DNA of 64,000 nucleotides. Origin: Paragorgia papillata (Eukaryota; Cnidaria; Anthozoa; Scleralcyonacea; Coralliidae). The position numbers and the translations under genes are program-made. This document shows, in pieces, positions 10,871 through 22,149 of the stretch. The notes beneath the pieces were generated by a model, which searched no databases, had not been told where the DNA came from, and saw only the letters and a list, made by a program, of their open reading frames with translations. The stretch's first letter is position 1, and each line of letters begins with the position of its first letter. The DNA is taken from assembly GCA_035771165.1 (NCBI GenBank), contig JAWNZC010000106.1:1621501-1685500 (forward strand), written 5' to 3'.

Positions 10871-11065
10871 CGCATATGGGTTTTGTTCGGAGATCTATAT
10901 TGCCTGTTAAAAAATTTACGAGAGTGTGCATGTCCAATCAAACAATGCATCACGATTCGCTGCAGCGTTTTTGTACCACATGTTAACTAAGGCAATAGAT
11001 TGTAATATATAGTCATTTCTCTCTCCTAGTTTTTTCATTTCTCCTCAATTTTTGCTGGTGATAGT

Positions 11066-11431
11066 ATGGGTAATTGTTATCAGTGTAACCAGTGTATGAA
11101 GCGTTTTTCGTCTGCGTATAACGTAAGACGACATCAAGCCATCTGATGTGATTATCCGCTTCTGGTGGAACAAGGTGACATTTCAGATATTTCAGAGGGA
11201 GGATACGATATAGATAAGCATAACGATGTAGTGATGGAGAATGAAAGTACGGATGCCTACAACGATGAAAAAAATAGCAATGAGTCGGAGGAAGATGGAG
11301 AAGACGACTCGTGTACTAATGAAAGTACGGATGCATACAGTGATGAAGAAAATAGCAATGAGTCGGAGGAAGATGGAGAAGACGACTCTTGTACAGACGA
11401 TAAGTCAATCTACAAAATAAATCCATTTTAA
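11066..11431 (+). pseudogene. Deleted C2HC-finger gene of the right arm
   Basis: Starts with the same ATG and finger as 7460-6554. An in-frame TGA replaces the Arg codon just after the finger, at about 11143. There are two 26-residue acidic units instead of three. A deletion then joins the acidic region directly to the 3' flank near 11400, removing the C-terminal third. Confidence 0.82.
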
Positions 11432-12987
11432 AACACAAGTTGTGTTATTTAATCGCATATGGATTTTGTTCGGAGATCTATATTGTCTGTTAAAAAATAT
11501 TTACGAGAGTGTGCATGTCCAATCAAACAATGCATCACGATTCACGGCAGCGTTTATTACACGTGTAACATTATTAACACGCGTGGGACGCAATATACCC
11601 CTTAATGAGTAAAACCGTCTGGTGTTAACAAGAGTAAAATACTAAACACCAGTTTCAGAAGACCGTTTAGTCACGAATAATGAACTTAATTCACCTATTC
11701 ATATACGGCTCCTGAAAAATACGTCGTTTATCACAGGCCTTAATGATGTAAATCGACGTGTTTGACGTTAAAAAAATTCATCAAGATTAACGTAAACACT
11801 TATTAACGGCTTTTAACTTAATTCATGTTAATGACTTTTCTTATCTTAAAAATACACAGTCAGATATTCTTAAACGTTTTTATAAAATGGTAAATGATAT
11901 CACATTTTATCAAACATATATAAATAATTATAGTACTTAACCTAACACTTGAAGCCTACGTCAGATATTCTTAAACGTTTTTATAAAATGGTAAATTATA
12001 TAACCTTTCAGAGCGTTTCATTTGATCATTTCTTTTAGTACACAAAATATTAAACACACATAAACAATTATAGCAATTGACCTAACACTTGAAACAACAC
12101 AGTCAGATATTTATAATTAGTGTTCTTTCTTTGCCAATAAACTAATACAAAACCGTTATGGGTAACATGAACACGGGGACAGAATAATAATAATTGTTTA
12201 ATTTTAAAACACAAGTTGTGTTATTTAATCATTTAACTTTTAATTAAACAGTTGAATTATTAGTACGATCTTTGTCATTAAGTTATCCCTTACAGCATAT
12301 CCTGACTGGCGCCTTAGGAAACATCAAGTTTTCTGGACTCCCTAGAAAGACATAAAGTCACGAAAGGGAAGTAGGGAATTCAATGATAACTTAAATACGA
12401 GTTCAAGGAGCAAATGCGAACATAAATTGTGTCTAATTAACACGTTCGTATCATACAGTGTACAATATAAATATATATAAAAGTAAAACAAATGAAATTG
12501 TACAGGAAACAAAATTAATTTGACAGGTAATTAATTTTCCCTTGTAACTTATTTCATAAACGCTTCAATGATCTTTGCTTCGAGTTCTATTTACAAAGAC
12601 AGTTTGAATACAATTTTCAAACGTCGTTCACAATGTACCGCCAGACTTGTTCTTTTATTAATTTGTTGCGCCATATTTGGAATAAAACAATATTACGGAT
12701 TCTCCAGTGTCAATTTGGATAACCATTCTATTATACCCCATTTACAGATGACCTTCTACATTTAAATCGTTACGACCAAAGGTAACACCGATTCTAAACA
12801 TTTTCTGTCTGTTATGGTTTTTATTTCTCTTGGCTCTGTCATTTTGTGATTTGCTATAACAAGCCCCCATTTGGAAATGTTCTCTAAACCGTACACCACT
12901 GTCACCACAAGCAACAATGTATAGTATGAAGAAGGTAGAGCAATGCTTTAGGGTTTTAAAAAAACATTTTTATTCACACAATTTTAA

Positions 12988-13451
12988 TTACACAGTTGAA
13001 TGGTACTTACAAGCACACGTTATATAGTCCAGTAAGTTATTAATGTTCATTGTTCTTTCGGTTTCATCGCACAACTTAGACCACACAAACCAACTCAGAT
13101 TAAATAAGCTGTCAAAATATTGTCTGCATAAAGTGGACGGACTAGGAAACGATAAAATTCTGCAGGCCTCAACGATTGCCCTCCAAATATCTTCACAGTC
13201 AATCATTGAAATAGCTTTGTCTGTGTAGGCCATCCAACGATAATCTTCATCAGAAACTTCACAAAGCTCTCTCATGGTCGTCCATTGATTACCATCCACC
13301 TCCTCGGTCTCCTTGCAACATGACGCTAGCTCCCCCAGCTGTTCAATTTGTCGATGGACAAACTCGGAAGAAACGAGATCAATAATCTGCTCAAAAGTTA
13401 GAATGTCTTCAAAATCAACTTTATCGACATTTGCTCAAACTGATGTGTCAT
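12988..13451 (-). pseudogene. Acidic small gene of the right arm, frameshifted near its start
   Basis: Counterpart of 4556-4915. The ATG at 13449-13451 is kept, but a 2-base deletion about ten codons later ends the frame early. The downstream part is intact and runs about 45 codons further than the left copy, ending just before the shared AATAAA signal near 12970. The lesions in the two arms are in different places. Confidence 0.75.
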
Positions 13452-13924
13452 GCTTCTCTTTACGACATTTCTTCAACCAGATCACAAACACACTTACTAA
13501 ATAAACAGTGACCATAAGCATTTCACGTTTGTTTCATTAAACATCTTCTTTATTCATTTGAACCATTGTCTGACAACAACCATACTTGTCAAAAACCGGT
13601 TTCTCTATTCAAAAACGTATTTCTGGTCGATATGCGCGTCCACAGGAATTACCGCTTTACTCAAATACACATGGTCAGAGCGCTGGCTCAATTTTGACTA
13701 GGTGTTCTATAGATGCAGGTTACCTACTTGGGGTTGTACGCTCAATTTTGGTGACTGCTACATAATTGTCACTCATCAGTACTATTTCTCGCCGCTGGTG
13801 GGTATCGACTACTGACTGAAATCTCTTGTCTGACGACTATAGAACAAATATAGCAATTCTTGGGGGTGTCACTCCCCCCCCCCCCCCCTCATGCACTCTC
13901 TGTAGCTCCGGCCCTGGTCAGAGT

Positions 13925-14587
13925 GCATGTCTCAGATGTGTTTGCCTTTGTCCTGAGCAGTAAAATGTTCAACTGTTCAAGTTGGCTGATTATTAATGGC
14001 AGTTTCTTAGTTGCTTAAATAACTGAAAACATATTACAGTATATAGAATTATAATATTATAATTATAAATGTTCTTCATAAATTTAGGCAAATTTGTGCC
14101 ATGTTTCTTGTTTGTTTATAATTGTGAGCTATGCGAATTAGAATAATCAGAACTTCAGGCATGCTGATTGGATAGCATTCTGAATTTATAATTGAATAAC
14201 ACACAAACGTAAATAGGCATCGCTTTACAGATATCCCATCCATCACATTGTGCTTTCAAAAAGCTCAAAATTTTAGTATATAAATCAATAATCACGATTG
14301 CCAACACCCCTCACCTTCAAAGTATACATTATCCGATAATATTTAGCATGGGTGCCTGCCTGTAACAAAAAATGCCATCAAAAGTAATATTTTGAAGCCT
14401 TGGCCAGCCCTCTATGAAATTTTAATTTAGCACCCCCACCCCACCCCACCCCCACCTCCTCCTCCTCCACGCACCCCCTAGTGTCCGCCACTGAGTGAAT
14501 GAATGCCTGACCAGGTGTCTTGTTTTTAATTTCCTAATAGAAGAAGTCTTAAACGAACACTTACTGGAGTGAAACTATTCAAGTGTG
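13925..14587. other. Intergenic, with a hAT-like right end
   Basis: Bases 14430-14494 form a C-rich tract ending CTAGTGTCCGCCACTG. This matches the right terminus of the hAT MITE at 44521-45040. No matching left end is seen nearby, so it is a fragment or solo end. An upstream finger fragment in another frame lies at about 14545-14594. Confidence 0.5.
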
Positions 14588-15469
14588 ATGTCTGTGACAA
14601 AACATTCATTTGAATGTGATATATGTGCCAGAATATTCTCCAATTCAAGCCACTTACTGCGTCATAAAAGTACACATGCTGGAGAGAAACCCTTTATGTG
14701 TGATATCTGTGACAAGAGATTTTCTCGGTCAAGCCACTTAATACGCCATAAAAGAATACATACTGGAGAGGAGCCATACACGTGTGATGTCTGTGACAAG
14801 ACATTTAACCAGTCAACAGGCTTACTATATCATAAAACAACACACACTGGCATAAAACCCTTTATCTGTGATATCTGTGACAAGAGATTTTCTCGGTCAA
14901 GCCACTTAATACGTCATAAAAGAATACATACTGGAGAGGAGCCATACAAGTGTGATGTCTGTGACAAGACATTTAACCAGTCCACAGGCTTACTATATCA
15001 TAAAACAACACACACTGGCATAAAACCCTTTATCTGTGATATCTGTGACAAGAGATTTTCTCGGTCAAGCCACTTAATACGTCATAAAAGAATACATACT
15101 GGAGAGGAGCCATACAAGTGTGATGTCTGTGACAAGACATTTAACCAGTCCACAGGCTTACTATATCATAAAACAACACACACTGGCATAAAACCCTTTA
15201 TCTGTGGTATCTGTGACAAGACATTTTCTCGGTCAAGCCACTTAATACGTCATAAAAGAATACATACTGGAGAGAAGCCATTCAAGTGTGATGTCTGCAA
15301 CAAGGCATTTAACAAGTCAAGAAGCTTACTATATCATAAAAGAACACATACAAGTGAAAAACCATTCATATGTGATAACTGTAACAAACGTTTTTCGCAG
15401 CTACGCTATTTAGTACATCATAAAATAAATATATGTACTGGTATTGGAGAAAATCTTCCAAGTATATAA
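14588..15469 (+). CDS. Tandem C2H2 zinc-finger protein, modular two-finger array
   Basis: A predicted nuclear DNA-binding protein of about 293 aa. It contains nine canonical C2H2 fingers joined by TG(E/I)(K/E)P linkers, plus a last finger whose second His is replaced (H-x5-C). Fingers 2 to 8 are built from a 56-residue, 168-bp module. One finger has helix RSSHLIR and the other QSTGLLY; the copies are almost identical, so the expansion is recent. The first ATG lies within a partial finger in another frame (14545-14594), which suggests that a deletion removed an upstream finger. The true start may instead be in an unseen 5' exon. A TTTTTAATTTCCTAATAG stretch at about 14523-14541 looks like a splice acceptor. 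No KRAB, BTB or SCAN domain is seen. Confidence 0.72.
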   Translation: MSVTKHSFECDICARIFSNSSHLLRHKSTHAGEKPFMCDICDKRFSRSSHLIRHKRIHTGEEPYTCDVCDKTFNQSTGLLYHKTTHTGIKPFICDICDKRFSRSSHLIRHKRIHTGEEPYKCDVCDKTFNQSTGLLYHKTTHTGIKPFICDICDKRFSRSSHLIRHKRIHTGEEPYKCDVCDKTFNQSTGLLYHKTTHTGIKPFICGICDKTFSRSSHLIRHKRIHTGEKPFKCDVCNKAFNKSRSLLYHKRTHTSEKPFICDNCNKRFSQLRYLVHHKINICTGIGENLPSI

Positions 15470-15540
15470 TGCCTTATCTGGGGCAGGATATTTCCCCAAA
15501 CTAATATGTAAAATTATCTTAATTATACTGTAGTAATTCC

Positions 15541-15610
15541 CAAATTTTTATCTCATAAAAGAACACATACAGGAGAAATACCTTTCAAGTGTTACGTACT
15601 CCCAGTCAAG
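15541..15610 (+). pseudogene. Remnant of one more zinc finger
   Basis: About 80 bases past the stop of the zinc-finger ORF, a short stretch reads HKRTHTG(E)-PFKC before breaking up. The array was once longer at its 3' end. Confidence 0.6.
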
Positions 15611-16320
15611 TATAAAACACTATCAATAATTAACAATATATTTACTTATAGTGTACTGTATGTGGAAAGTTCAATGACTTTTCAAAATGACTTTGCTTGC
15701 AATATGAAAAAAGTATGGCTGCGAGTACTCGCACGGTTTAAGTAAAATATGCAAGTAAGGATGATTAGCCGCCAGCCTTTATCTTTTTAACTGTTGACTT
15801 GACGCCCACAAGCAGCTGAGTCATAGTTAATGGAACATATACATGGTTTGGAACCTCTATTGTCTTTCAACATGAAGCATGGTCATGTTGAACTGACAAT
15901 GGAGTTCCTTATATGGAAGTAAATTCTACAGACACGTAACGATGAAGCACCTCAACACGTGACGATGAAGCAACTCACTAATTAAACTCGAGCGTTGCTA
16001 TTGGATGACTGCCTCATTATACAGAAAAATTGCACAAATTTCCATAAACATAGAACAATCACTTTGGACGAGTTTCCAAACCATGTCAGTATGTTCTATT
16101 AACTAGTGTTCACTCAGGGTTGTAACTTCCGGTTTACTTCCTAACCTTTTACTTAAAGAATGAAATAAAGTACAATAATTAAGGATTAGCTGTCACAGCC
16201 ACCGAAAAGTAGACCTAAAACAACCATTGTAGTAGCCTGCGTTGCAGGCTCTTGGGGGAGGGAAAAGCCTTGTTGGGACGCAGGCCACCATTGTAGCAGT
16301 GCTTATTGTTCGTTATCCTA
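15611..16320. other. Intergenic, nothing recognised
   Basis: AT-rich sequence with short direct repeats (GACACGTAACGATGAAGCA near 15930). The 77-codon minus frame at 16215-16448 overlaps a repeat end and is not called. Confidence 0.4.
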
Positions 16321-16323
16321 TTG

Positions 16324-17150
16324 GTGCTTACATGAGGCCGGCCCGCACTCAGGCCGGACTGAATTTCGGATTTTTGTTTTTGTTTACATGACGCCGGCCT
16401 TGAAATTATATAGACTTGGTTCCGCTCTTGCTTTAAGATTCGTATCAATTGTCTTCCAGCTTATGACCGCCAGAGAAGAATTATTTCACGTGGATTTGAC
16501 ACCAATCTCATTTAGCACAGCGCATTGAGTTTGTGAGGTGAAAGTGCTTCAGTTCGGTCTATCAGGCGACCTGAAATTAGGCTGGCATGAACTGAATCTC
16601 AGGCCGGACTCCAACCTCGTCCCCAGGGCGTTTGAGGAAGGAAGCGAGCAGGCCGATCAAACGCCCTGGCAAAGGCTGGAATCACGTGAGAAAATATTCC
16701 AATATATTTGGAAAATTTTCCCGCCAGATTGACCATCGGGCTTCCGGTCTATGTACGTCAACTTATATATTTGAATGAACTGAATTCATTAAATTTGTTT
16801 ATTTCAGTGTGTTAAGGTTATTTTGAGCTATTTTAGCATGTTGGATTTCTCGTAGAGACAATAAATTGTGTTGACTTGTACAACGGCTTATTTAATGAAT
16901 TCAGTTCATTCAAATATATAAGTTGACGTACATAGACCGGAAGCCCGATGGTCAATCTGGCGGGAAAATTTTCCAAATATATTGGAATATTTTCTCACGT
17001 GATTCCAGCCTTTGCCAGGGCGTTTGATCGGCCTGCTCGCGTCCTTCCTCAAACGCCCTGGGGACGAGGTTGGCCGGACTCATGAAAACCCACTACAATC
17101 GACCTAAAGTCAGTCCGGCCTGAATTCTGGCCGGCCTCATGTAAACACCC
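16324..17150. mobile_element. Outer MITE with TTACATGAGGCCGG ends
   Basis: TTACATGAGGCCGGCC near 16329 is mirrored by GGCCGGCCTCATGTAAACACC ending about 17150. Inside it sits a second element (16612-17072) with its own target duplication. The termini belong to a type seen again in divergent form at 17222 and 25573-25934. Confidence 0.7.
16612..17072. mobile_element. MITE with 9-bp target duplication, nested
   Basis: A long inverted repeat begins CAACCTCGTCCCCAGGGCG and ends with its complement. The direct repeat GCCGGACTC flanks it exactly (16603-16611 and 17073-17081). A 9-bp duplication fits MULE-type or P-like transposases; the CA start resembles P. A fragment of the same terminus is at 41345-41357. 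Confidence 0.9.
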
Positions 17151-17221
17151 CCTAAGATGGCGTTAAGCCAATCCAGTCTTGATGACAATCGCTTTAGGTC
17201 GTTTTACATGTACGTCTATTT

Positions 17222-18240
17222 AGGGGGTGATTACATGGAGCGGGCTAGGATGAGTTTTGAATTCAGGCCAAAATTCGCAATTATCAAGTAAATAAGGGCA
17301 AAGTTACGTTAGTTTTACTTCAATTTTACACTAATTAGTATTATTTATGTCGACGCAATCTTTTGTAAGCCCATCGTTAATAAAGCGTCTTCACGAAGAC
17401 TAATTAAAGGTAGAGCGAGTATAGGTTTCGTCGGCTCCGTGTTTTTGTCTATGTTTCGAAATGGCAATCATTACGTTATCCCATCACTCCATCAGGCCTT
17501 GCGCGGCTGATGATGCGTGCTAAATGCTAATCTTCATGCTTTCTTTCTTCGTTTTCCTGATTCCTGATGTCTGATCAAGTTGTTTGGAGTCAAGTGTTCT
17601 TTCTTGGTCGTGTTCCGTGTGTTCACAGACATAGTTATTGTTCAGTAATGTCGCTGGCAGGTATCTTTATCTTAAAGTATATACCCTTACAATCGCTGAC
17701 TAAACATATGATCATGCTGTGTTGACATTTACTATAAACGCTGTGTGGAAATACGTTCAATACAGGCAATCGTGTTTTATGTATTGCGAATTGTGTTTTC
17801 TATCGGAGAATTAGATTGTGTTTCGACTATTTTCTGTGACCAATGACGTTTAGACTTTTATAGATTTTAGCACTGCATGCGATGTAATTCCAGCTGCGAG
17901 TTTGCAGTAGCCCGAGTGTACGCCTGACCAGGCGTCTTGTTTATTAAGTCTTCGCTATGATCACGAAACACACGAACAACGTTTTGATGTTATATTTCAG
18001 TTCCTTTCAGCACTATTTATTCGGACAGTCAAGTAAACGAACGCGTGTCGAAGCGAGTTCAACAGTTTGCCGGGACGAAACGATTACATGGGCATTTTCA
18101 TCCCGATTAACTGGGCTAGCCCGCTTGCCACCGATTAACCGGGCTAGCCCGCTTGCCATATGTATTCGAAACGTTGAAAAAAGTTAAACATACAATTTAT
18201 ATAGGACGCGGGCTAGCCCGGTTAACCGGGCGATTTTCAA
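17222..18240. repeat. Degenerate repeat with GGGCTAGCCCG palindromes
   Basis: Starts AGGGGGTGATTACATGGAGC, akin to the ACATGA-type ends at 17150 and 25934. Bases 18060-18240 hold several copies of GGGCTAGCCCGCTTGCC and its complement. No clear coding region. Confidence 0.4.
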
Positions 18241-18734
18241 ATTAAATTATGCCAATTAATAGTTTAGAGGCTTTTACACAAAATGGTAGTAATATATATG
18301 CGGTTTCCAAGAGAGATTTTATGTAAAATGACACTTATTAAGAATATATTGCATGTTGGTTGGTAAAGAATTACTAAACTTAAACACTAGAGAATAAATT
18401 GAAGATAGTAGACAAAAGTGAACTCAGACACTAACATACCTCCGCCAGCGTGTTATTGAGACCCCAGTTTAAGTTCCACTATATACCGCATTGCTTGCAT
18501 ATTGGTTTACTTTTCAATTTTCATCTAATATTCAACCAAATTAACCCAAAATTTAACCCTTTACCTGGCAGATTACCAGGAGGTCTCCACTTGACTAGTA
18601 AAATCGTCTGGCGTTAGCCAGAGTAAAATTAATTGCCAAATGGCAACCATGCCCTGTAAAAGGTTAATGGCTTGGTCTATGATCAATCTTTCACGAATTT
18701 TCATGAAAACCTTCTGTGCATTGGGATATCCTGA

Positions 18735-18735
18735 C

Positions 18736-18832
<97 letters not shown>
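18735..18832. repeat. (ACAG)n microsatellite at a LINE 3' end
   Basis: About 24 perfect ACAG units, then AGAGAAAGAGAG, leading directly into the minus-strand LINE. Read on the LINE strand it is CTCTCTTTCTC(TGTC)n, placed where a CR1/L2-like LINE has its short tail repeat. Confidence 0.9.
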
Positions 18833-18833
<1 letters not shown>

Positions 18834-20640
18834 GAAAGAGAGAGAAATTTATTTAACTTCGGAATCACAATCAATTTACAATAAATTGCTTTTCATGCGA
18901 GCCGAAACAAGGTAAGTTATAATATATACAATAACAATAAAAATATATTATTTACAATTTGATTAATCGGATTGAGTAAGACTGTGTAACGACACTTTTC
19001 ATTTGAACGAAGTTAGGGAATTTTCTAATTTTATTTCGTTGGGTAACTCATTCCATAGCTTTGCTCCAGAAAATTTGAGACTCTTTTTGAGGTATTCAGT
19101 TTTGGGTTTTGGCAGTAGAACATTTGTATCTCTACTTCTTAGAGAGTAGTTTAATGTACTTGGATATGTTTGAAATAAATCTCTAAGATAAGAGGGTGCA
19201 GCATCATTCAAAACCTTATACATCATTATAGCTTTATTCTTTGAGCGTCTATTGGCAAGAGTTACCCAACCAAGCTCTTCACGTATTTCATGGGATCTGA
19301 TGTCATAACCTTGTTGTGTTATAACTCGAGCAGCTCTATTTTGAAGCTTTTGTAACCTTGTTTTTTGTGCAATTAGACAGTTATCCCAAACAATATCACA
19401 GTAATCAAACAAAGGTTGAATCAGAGATTTGTAAATAGTTATAGCAGTCGAGTGGTTAATAGATTGTCTTGCCTGCTTGAGGCCACCTATTGCCGATGAA
19501 ATTTTCTTTGCAGTGTTATCTATCTGGTCAACGCAAGCAAGTCTCTCATCAACATAAAGTCCTAGAGACTTACTGGATTTAACCCTTCTAACCGGTTGCC
19601 TATAGACGAGTTCAAGGTTACGGACGCCATATTGAACCTTTTCTGGGGCGAGCGCGGTCAAAGGGGGCAAACGCCTTATATTTTCATATGTAAACTTCAC
19701 GATTTTTGATCAGTGGGTGAATGGTTTACGTTTGTTTTGAACGATTTCGGGTCCGTATCATTTTGTTATTTCTGTAATACTTCAAGGAAACGTAGGGAAA
19801 ACTTTGTATGTTATTTTGGAAGGCTTGGAGGATTCTAAAACAAATCGCGATGGTTTGTTGAGGAATTGTATGCGAGCGCTTCACTGATTTGGTCATGAAA
19901 ATATTATTCTAGACTCTCTAGGTTCAGTTCGCGTCCTTAAAATTGCAATCTATCACTAACATTTAGAATACCTGCTCGTAAATTGGCTTGTTCATCGCTC
20001 CTCGCTCTGTATCAATAGGCGCGTGTACATACAATTCCTCAACAAACCATCGCGATTTCTTTTAGAATCCTCCATGCCTTCCAAAATAACATACAAAGCT
20101 TTTTCTATGTTTCCTTGAAGTATTACAAAAATTACAAAACGATACGGACCCGAAATCGTTCAAAACAAGCGGAGCTCGCCCCAGACTCTTTGCCCCCCCT
20201 TTTCAATATGGCGTCCGTAACCTTGAACTCGTCTATTGACGTATATATTTAATTTTGTTAAGCTTGTCATCAGATCCAATGAACATATATTCGGTTTTTG
20301 CTACATTTAAGCTTAATTCATTCGATATCAGCCAATTTCCAATATTTTTCATGTCATTATTGGTCGAATGGATGATATCACTTAATGATTTTCCTGCAAT
20401 TGTGGTGTTTGTATCATCCGCATACATTCGCGGATTGGAGTGTTCTAAACAATACGGGAGAGCATTAATATAAATAAGGAACAGTAACAGACCCAGTATG
20501 GACCCCTGAGGAACTCCGCAAGAGATTGATCTAGGGGTTGAAATATTACCGTTCACAACACATTGTTGTTTGCGGTTATTTAAATAAGACGTAAAGAATT
20601 CCAATGATTTACCAGATATACCGTCTAAGATAATTTATGT
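18833..20640 (-). pseudogene. Non-LTR retrotransposon (LINE), 5'-truncated reverse transcriptase
   Basis: The reverse transcriptase half (20604-20233) has GVPQGSILG and the catalytic YADD (MYADDTNT), then NELSLNVAKTEYM. The C-terminal half (19700-18999) has the usual thumb and tail, including LQKLQNRAARVI, MMYKVLN and KLWNELPNEI. A 629-bp element (19605-20233) separates the two. Removing it with one TA leaves the halves adjacent but off by one frame, so there is at least one further frameshift. The endonuclease and N-terminus are absent. This is a dead CR1/jockey-like copy. Confidence 0.88.
19605..20233. mobile_element. TA-flanked foldback MITE inserted in the LINE
   Basis: GACGAGTTCAAGGTTACGGA at 19605 is mirrored at 20214-20233, with TA on both sides (19603-19604 and 20234-20235). 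TA duplication fits Tc1/mariner. The inverted halves extend inward, with TGTATGTTATTTTGGAAGGC shared by both. No transposase. Confidence 0.88.
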
Positions 20641-20650
20641 ACTAAAAAAA

Positions 20651-20652
20651 AC

Positions 20653-20698
<46 letters not shown>

Positions 20699-20707
20699 CG
20701 ACCGACA

Positions 20708-20754
<47 letters not shown>

Positions 20755-20795
20755 ACAGAGACAGAGACAGACAGACAGACAGACCGACCGACAGA
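20651..20795. repeat. Compound microsatellite (ACAG)n(CA)n(ACAGAG)n
   Basis: ACAG units, then about 20 CA units, then ACAGAG and ACAG units again. It lies at the truncated 5' side of the LINE and may be the tail of an earlier LINE insertion on the same strand. Confidence 0.9.
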
Positions 20796-20936
20796 GATGA
20801 GAACATCTCTTAGATGAATTGAATAAATCATAATACAGGTTCTAAAAACAAGATTCAATTACACTTGTATGATGACATCATTTGGGTACAGGATGCGAGC
20901 CACGGACACGGATACAGCTAGTAAGAGAATTTGCTG

Positions 20937-21675
20937 TAAGGCCACACCAATTTTATTTTGTGTTTTACGAGCCCACCAACGCTAACAATCCGGAAAACAG
21001 AATAAAAATAAAATTGAAAATTTATCCTTTTATTTTTAAAATAAAAGAATAAATAAGTCAAGAATCCGAAATAATAAAAATCAATGGTTTTGTTCTTGCC
21101 GAAGCTCACTTTTTATGGCTGAAATGACTTGTCAAAACACGCTGAATTGCTGAGGTTTTGCACTTTTGGTTTTAATAATATTGTTTGGATCGTGTTTTGA
21201 GCAATATTCATGAACCGGAACCCGGCAGACTTTAGGCAAAACTTTAGGCTCCAGTCCTCTAATATGGAATTATGGGCATGCGCAAAACATGGCCGATCCG
21301 CAAGACGCTCTCACGTGTGCTTTCAAGCTGCGGCTCGCTCTTTATGTAAATATCTTGGATGTGCCGTGATGGCGGGCCTACCAGATTGTGCGTGGTTCTC
21401 TGTTAGTACATTCACAGATCCTGTAAACACTGCAAAATTTGTCTTGCTAACTCTTGTGTCTTATTGATCTGAATCAGTTAGGCAATGGCTAATCTATTAT
21501 ATCAATACATTGTACTATGTTGCTTTATAAATCCTTTGTGATATATAGATTTCTTGTGATAAATTTAAACATTCCTGAATCATCAATATAATTTTATTTT
21601 TATTTTTTCCCCCTCCGATCCTGAAAAAAGAGGATTTCTGCCCGCAAAACACAAAATAAAATTGATGTGGCCTAA
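20937..21675. mobile_element. MITE with TAGGCCACAT ends
   Basis: TAAGGCCACACCAATTTTAT at 20937 is mirrored by ATAAAATTGATGTGGCCTAA ending about 21675; the homology continues inward to GTTTT(A/G)CG. No transposase. The 85-codon frame at 21210-21467 has no recognisable domain. Confidence 0.75.
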
Positions 21676-21867
21676 ACCTGATAACTTAGAATTCGAATTC
21701 AAATAATTCTTTCAGTGGGTAAGGTTATAGTCGAAAAGGGGGAGGGGTACGTTATCGTAATATTTTTGAAATGAATTAATACTCGAAAAAGGCAGTTAGG
21801 TTAAAATACACGTTGTCATTTCACTAATCATTAACTTCAACATCAAAATCCCTTGAAACGGCGTCCA

Positions 21868-21920
21868 TTTGTTTGTTTGTTTGTTTGTTTGTTTGTTTGT
21901 TTGTTTGTTTGTTTATTTGT
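21868..21920. repeat. (TTTG)n microsatellite
   Basis: About 12 perfect TTTG units. Confidence 0.95.
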
Positions 21921-22149
21921 TTTATGTTTTGCCCATATATACATTTCACCGAAATACATTTTCAAGAAAATTATAGCTTTGAAGGGCTAAGGGCCTACTA
22001 GAAACCCTTACAGGCTTTTGTTTAAGACCCCTAGTTTACAGTTTACATTATATATTTGCAAGTAACTTTTGTTGTATAATCGGTTCCAATTTAAGTAAAA
22101 AGATGGAAAGTGATATAATAATATTATATACAATACAAAAAAACCCAAC

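Larger units (their letters stand above)
3470..13728. mobile_element. Polinton/Maverick-like element with giant terminal inverted repeats
   Basis: The element is 10,259 bp. Its first 20 bases, AGTAGGTAACCTGCATCTAT, recur inverted at the far end (CT at 13727-13728). The 5'-AG ends and the flanking hexamers GGGGGT (3464-3469, at the edge of a G run) and TGGGGT (13729-13734) fit the AG termini and 6-bp duplication described for Polintons. The arms span 3470-8352 and 10036-13728 and leave a 1.68-kb spacer. Inside are a small acidic gene, a C2HC-finger acidic gene and a 21-bp iteron array in each arm, plus two divergent genes in the spacer. No DNA polymerase B, integrase, ATPase, protease or capsid frame is visible, so mobility would need help in trans. 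Known Polinton inverted repeats are much shorter than these arms. The superfamily is inferred from ends and duplication size only. Confidence 0.62.
10036..13728 (-). repeat. Right giant inverted-repeat arm
   Basis: Reverse complement of the left arm. It has a deleted C2HC gene, a longer iteron array and an empty TTAA site at 13537-13540 where the left arm carries a MITE. Confidence 0.88.
3428..13916. mobile_element. hAT-like element split by the large inverted-repeat element
   Basis: The ends are CAGGGCCG at 3428 and its complement CGGCCCTG ending at 13916. CAG...CTG ends of this kind are typical of hAT MITEs. The flanking octamers GTCTGAGC (3420-3427) and GTCAGAGT (13917-13924) match at 6 of 8 positions, as an old 8-bp hAT duplication would. 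Without the inner insertion the element would be only about 220 bp. Confidence 0.6.
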
